Assembly (NCBI GenBank): GCA_022432975.1
Contig: CM039516.1
Coordinates: forward strand, 27,375,571 to 27,439,570
Reading direction: 5' to 3'
Source of the DNA: Begonia masoniana
Lineage: Eukaryota > Streptophyta > Magnoliopsida > Cucurbitales > Begoniaceae
Length of the DNA stretch: 64,000 nucleotides
In this document: positions 63,689 to 64,000 of the stretch, piece by piece
Layout: every line of letters begins with the position of its first letter
How positions within the stretch are numbered: position 1 is the stretch's first letter
Translations under genes and position numbers: made by a program
Notes under the pieces: model-generated
Told to the model about the DNA's origin: nothing
The model's input: the letters and a program-made list of their open reading frames with translations, nothing else
Databases searched by the model: none

Positions 63689-64000
63689 GGGTGTACGTGG
63701 TCCGGTCCGGTCTGGTTTTGAGAAAAATTAGAACCGGACCAATAATATTCGGTTTTTAATTTTTAGGACCGGTACCATCAAAAAAAATTTTAAGACCAGA
63801 CCAGAACCGGACCAGAATTTCGGTTCCGGTTCTGGTCCGATTTCGGTTTTCCCATTAAAAAAATATTTTTTTAATATACAGGCAATTCTGATTCAAAGAA
63901 AAATACTAACATTTTCAATAGAAACTACAATCCAACCATTTCCAGCCAAAGCAAGAACAATCTGAATACTTTCTTCAATTTCTAGTGACTTGAAAACCAA
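63687..64000 (+). mobile_element. hAT-like transposon terminus, truncated by the window
   Basis: Begins TAGGGGTGTACGTGGTCCGG and continues with many CCGGTCC, CCGGACC and GGTTCCGG words in both orientations within 170 bp, then AT-rich sequence. Such a TAGGGGTG start with subterminal CCGGTC repeats is typical of plant hAT elements. No transposase is visible in the remaining bases, and the other end and target duplication lie beyond the window. Confidence 0.55.

Overview
The window is repeat-rich nuclear DNA from a plant, and I find no convincing host gene in its 64 kb. Every protein-like stretch I can place is Ty3/gypsy LTR-retrotransposon gag, protease, reverse transcriptase (RT), RNase H or integrase, and nearly all of it is broken by stops, frameshifts or later insertions. 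The plant call rests on three things: primer-binding sites matching the 3' end of plant initiator-Met tRNA in at least eight places, a Cassandra-type TRIM with 5S-rRNA-like LTRs (a land-plant family), and plant-type Ty3 polyproteins. Density and depth of nesting suggest pericentromeric heterochromatin (inference). I cannot name the species.

Element names used here are mine. 1-5.7 kb: the end of an LTR, PBS and gag-protease pseudogene of element L, a 698-bp foldback built from LTR ends, further L-type LTR pieces with internal duplications, and an inverted half LTR. 5.7-31.0 kb: element B (minus strand, degenerate gag-pol) is split by element A (9202-28680, minus, TSD AGTAC). A is itself split by element C (15686-24033, minus, TSD ATAGC) and by solo LTR D (11409-13912, plus, TSD AGAGT/AAAGT). 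The polyprotein homology of A and B resumes across each junction.

31.0-38.1 kb: a plus-strand RT/RNase H fragment (E), then a chain of J-type LTRs (J1, J2, J3) with two PBSs and a solo LTR (K, TSD GAATG) inside J1. 38.1-60.9 kb: a fourth J-type LTR of only about 0.9 kb, blown apart by H (38431-45022, gag only), F (45496-56213, almost no coding sequence) and solo LTR G (56219-59927), which carries solo LTR M (58008-59306, TSD GGAAA). 60.9-62.5 kb: an A/B-type LTR fragment holding a complete Cassandra TRIM (60986-61806). 62.9-63.7 kb: a plus-strand gag ORF with one stop. From 63.69 kb: a terminus resembling a hAT transposon, cut by the window edge.

C, D, F, G, H, L and M share LTR ends (TGTAACACCC-like start, GTTACA, GCTACA or GTGACA end) and look like one superfamily with many non-autonomous members. 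A and B form a second, related pair. Several places look like assembly artefacts: an (AT)n and an (AG)n tract, each exactly 500 bp and each flanked by direct duplications, and duplicated copies carrying indels of the raw-read-error type.
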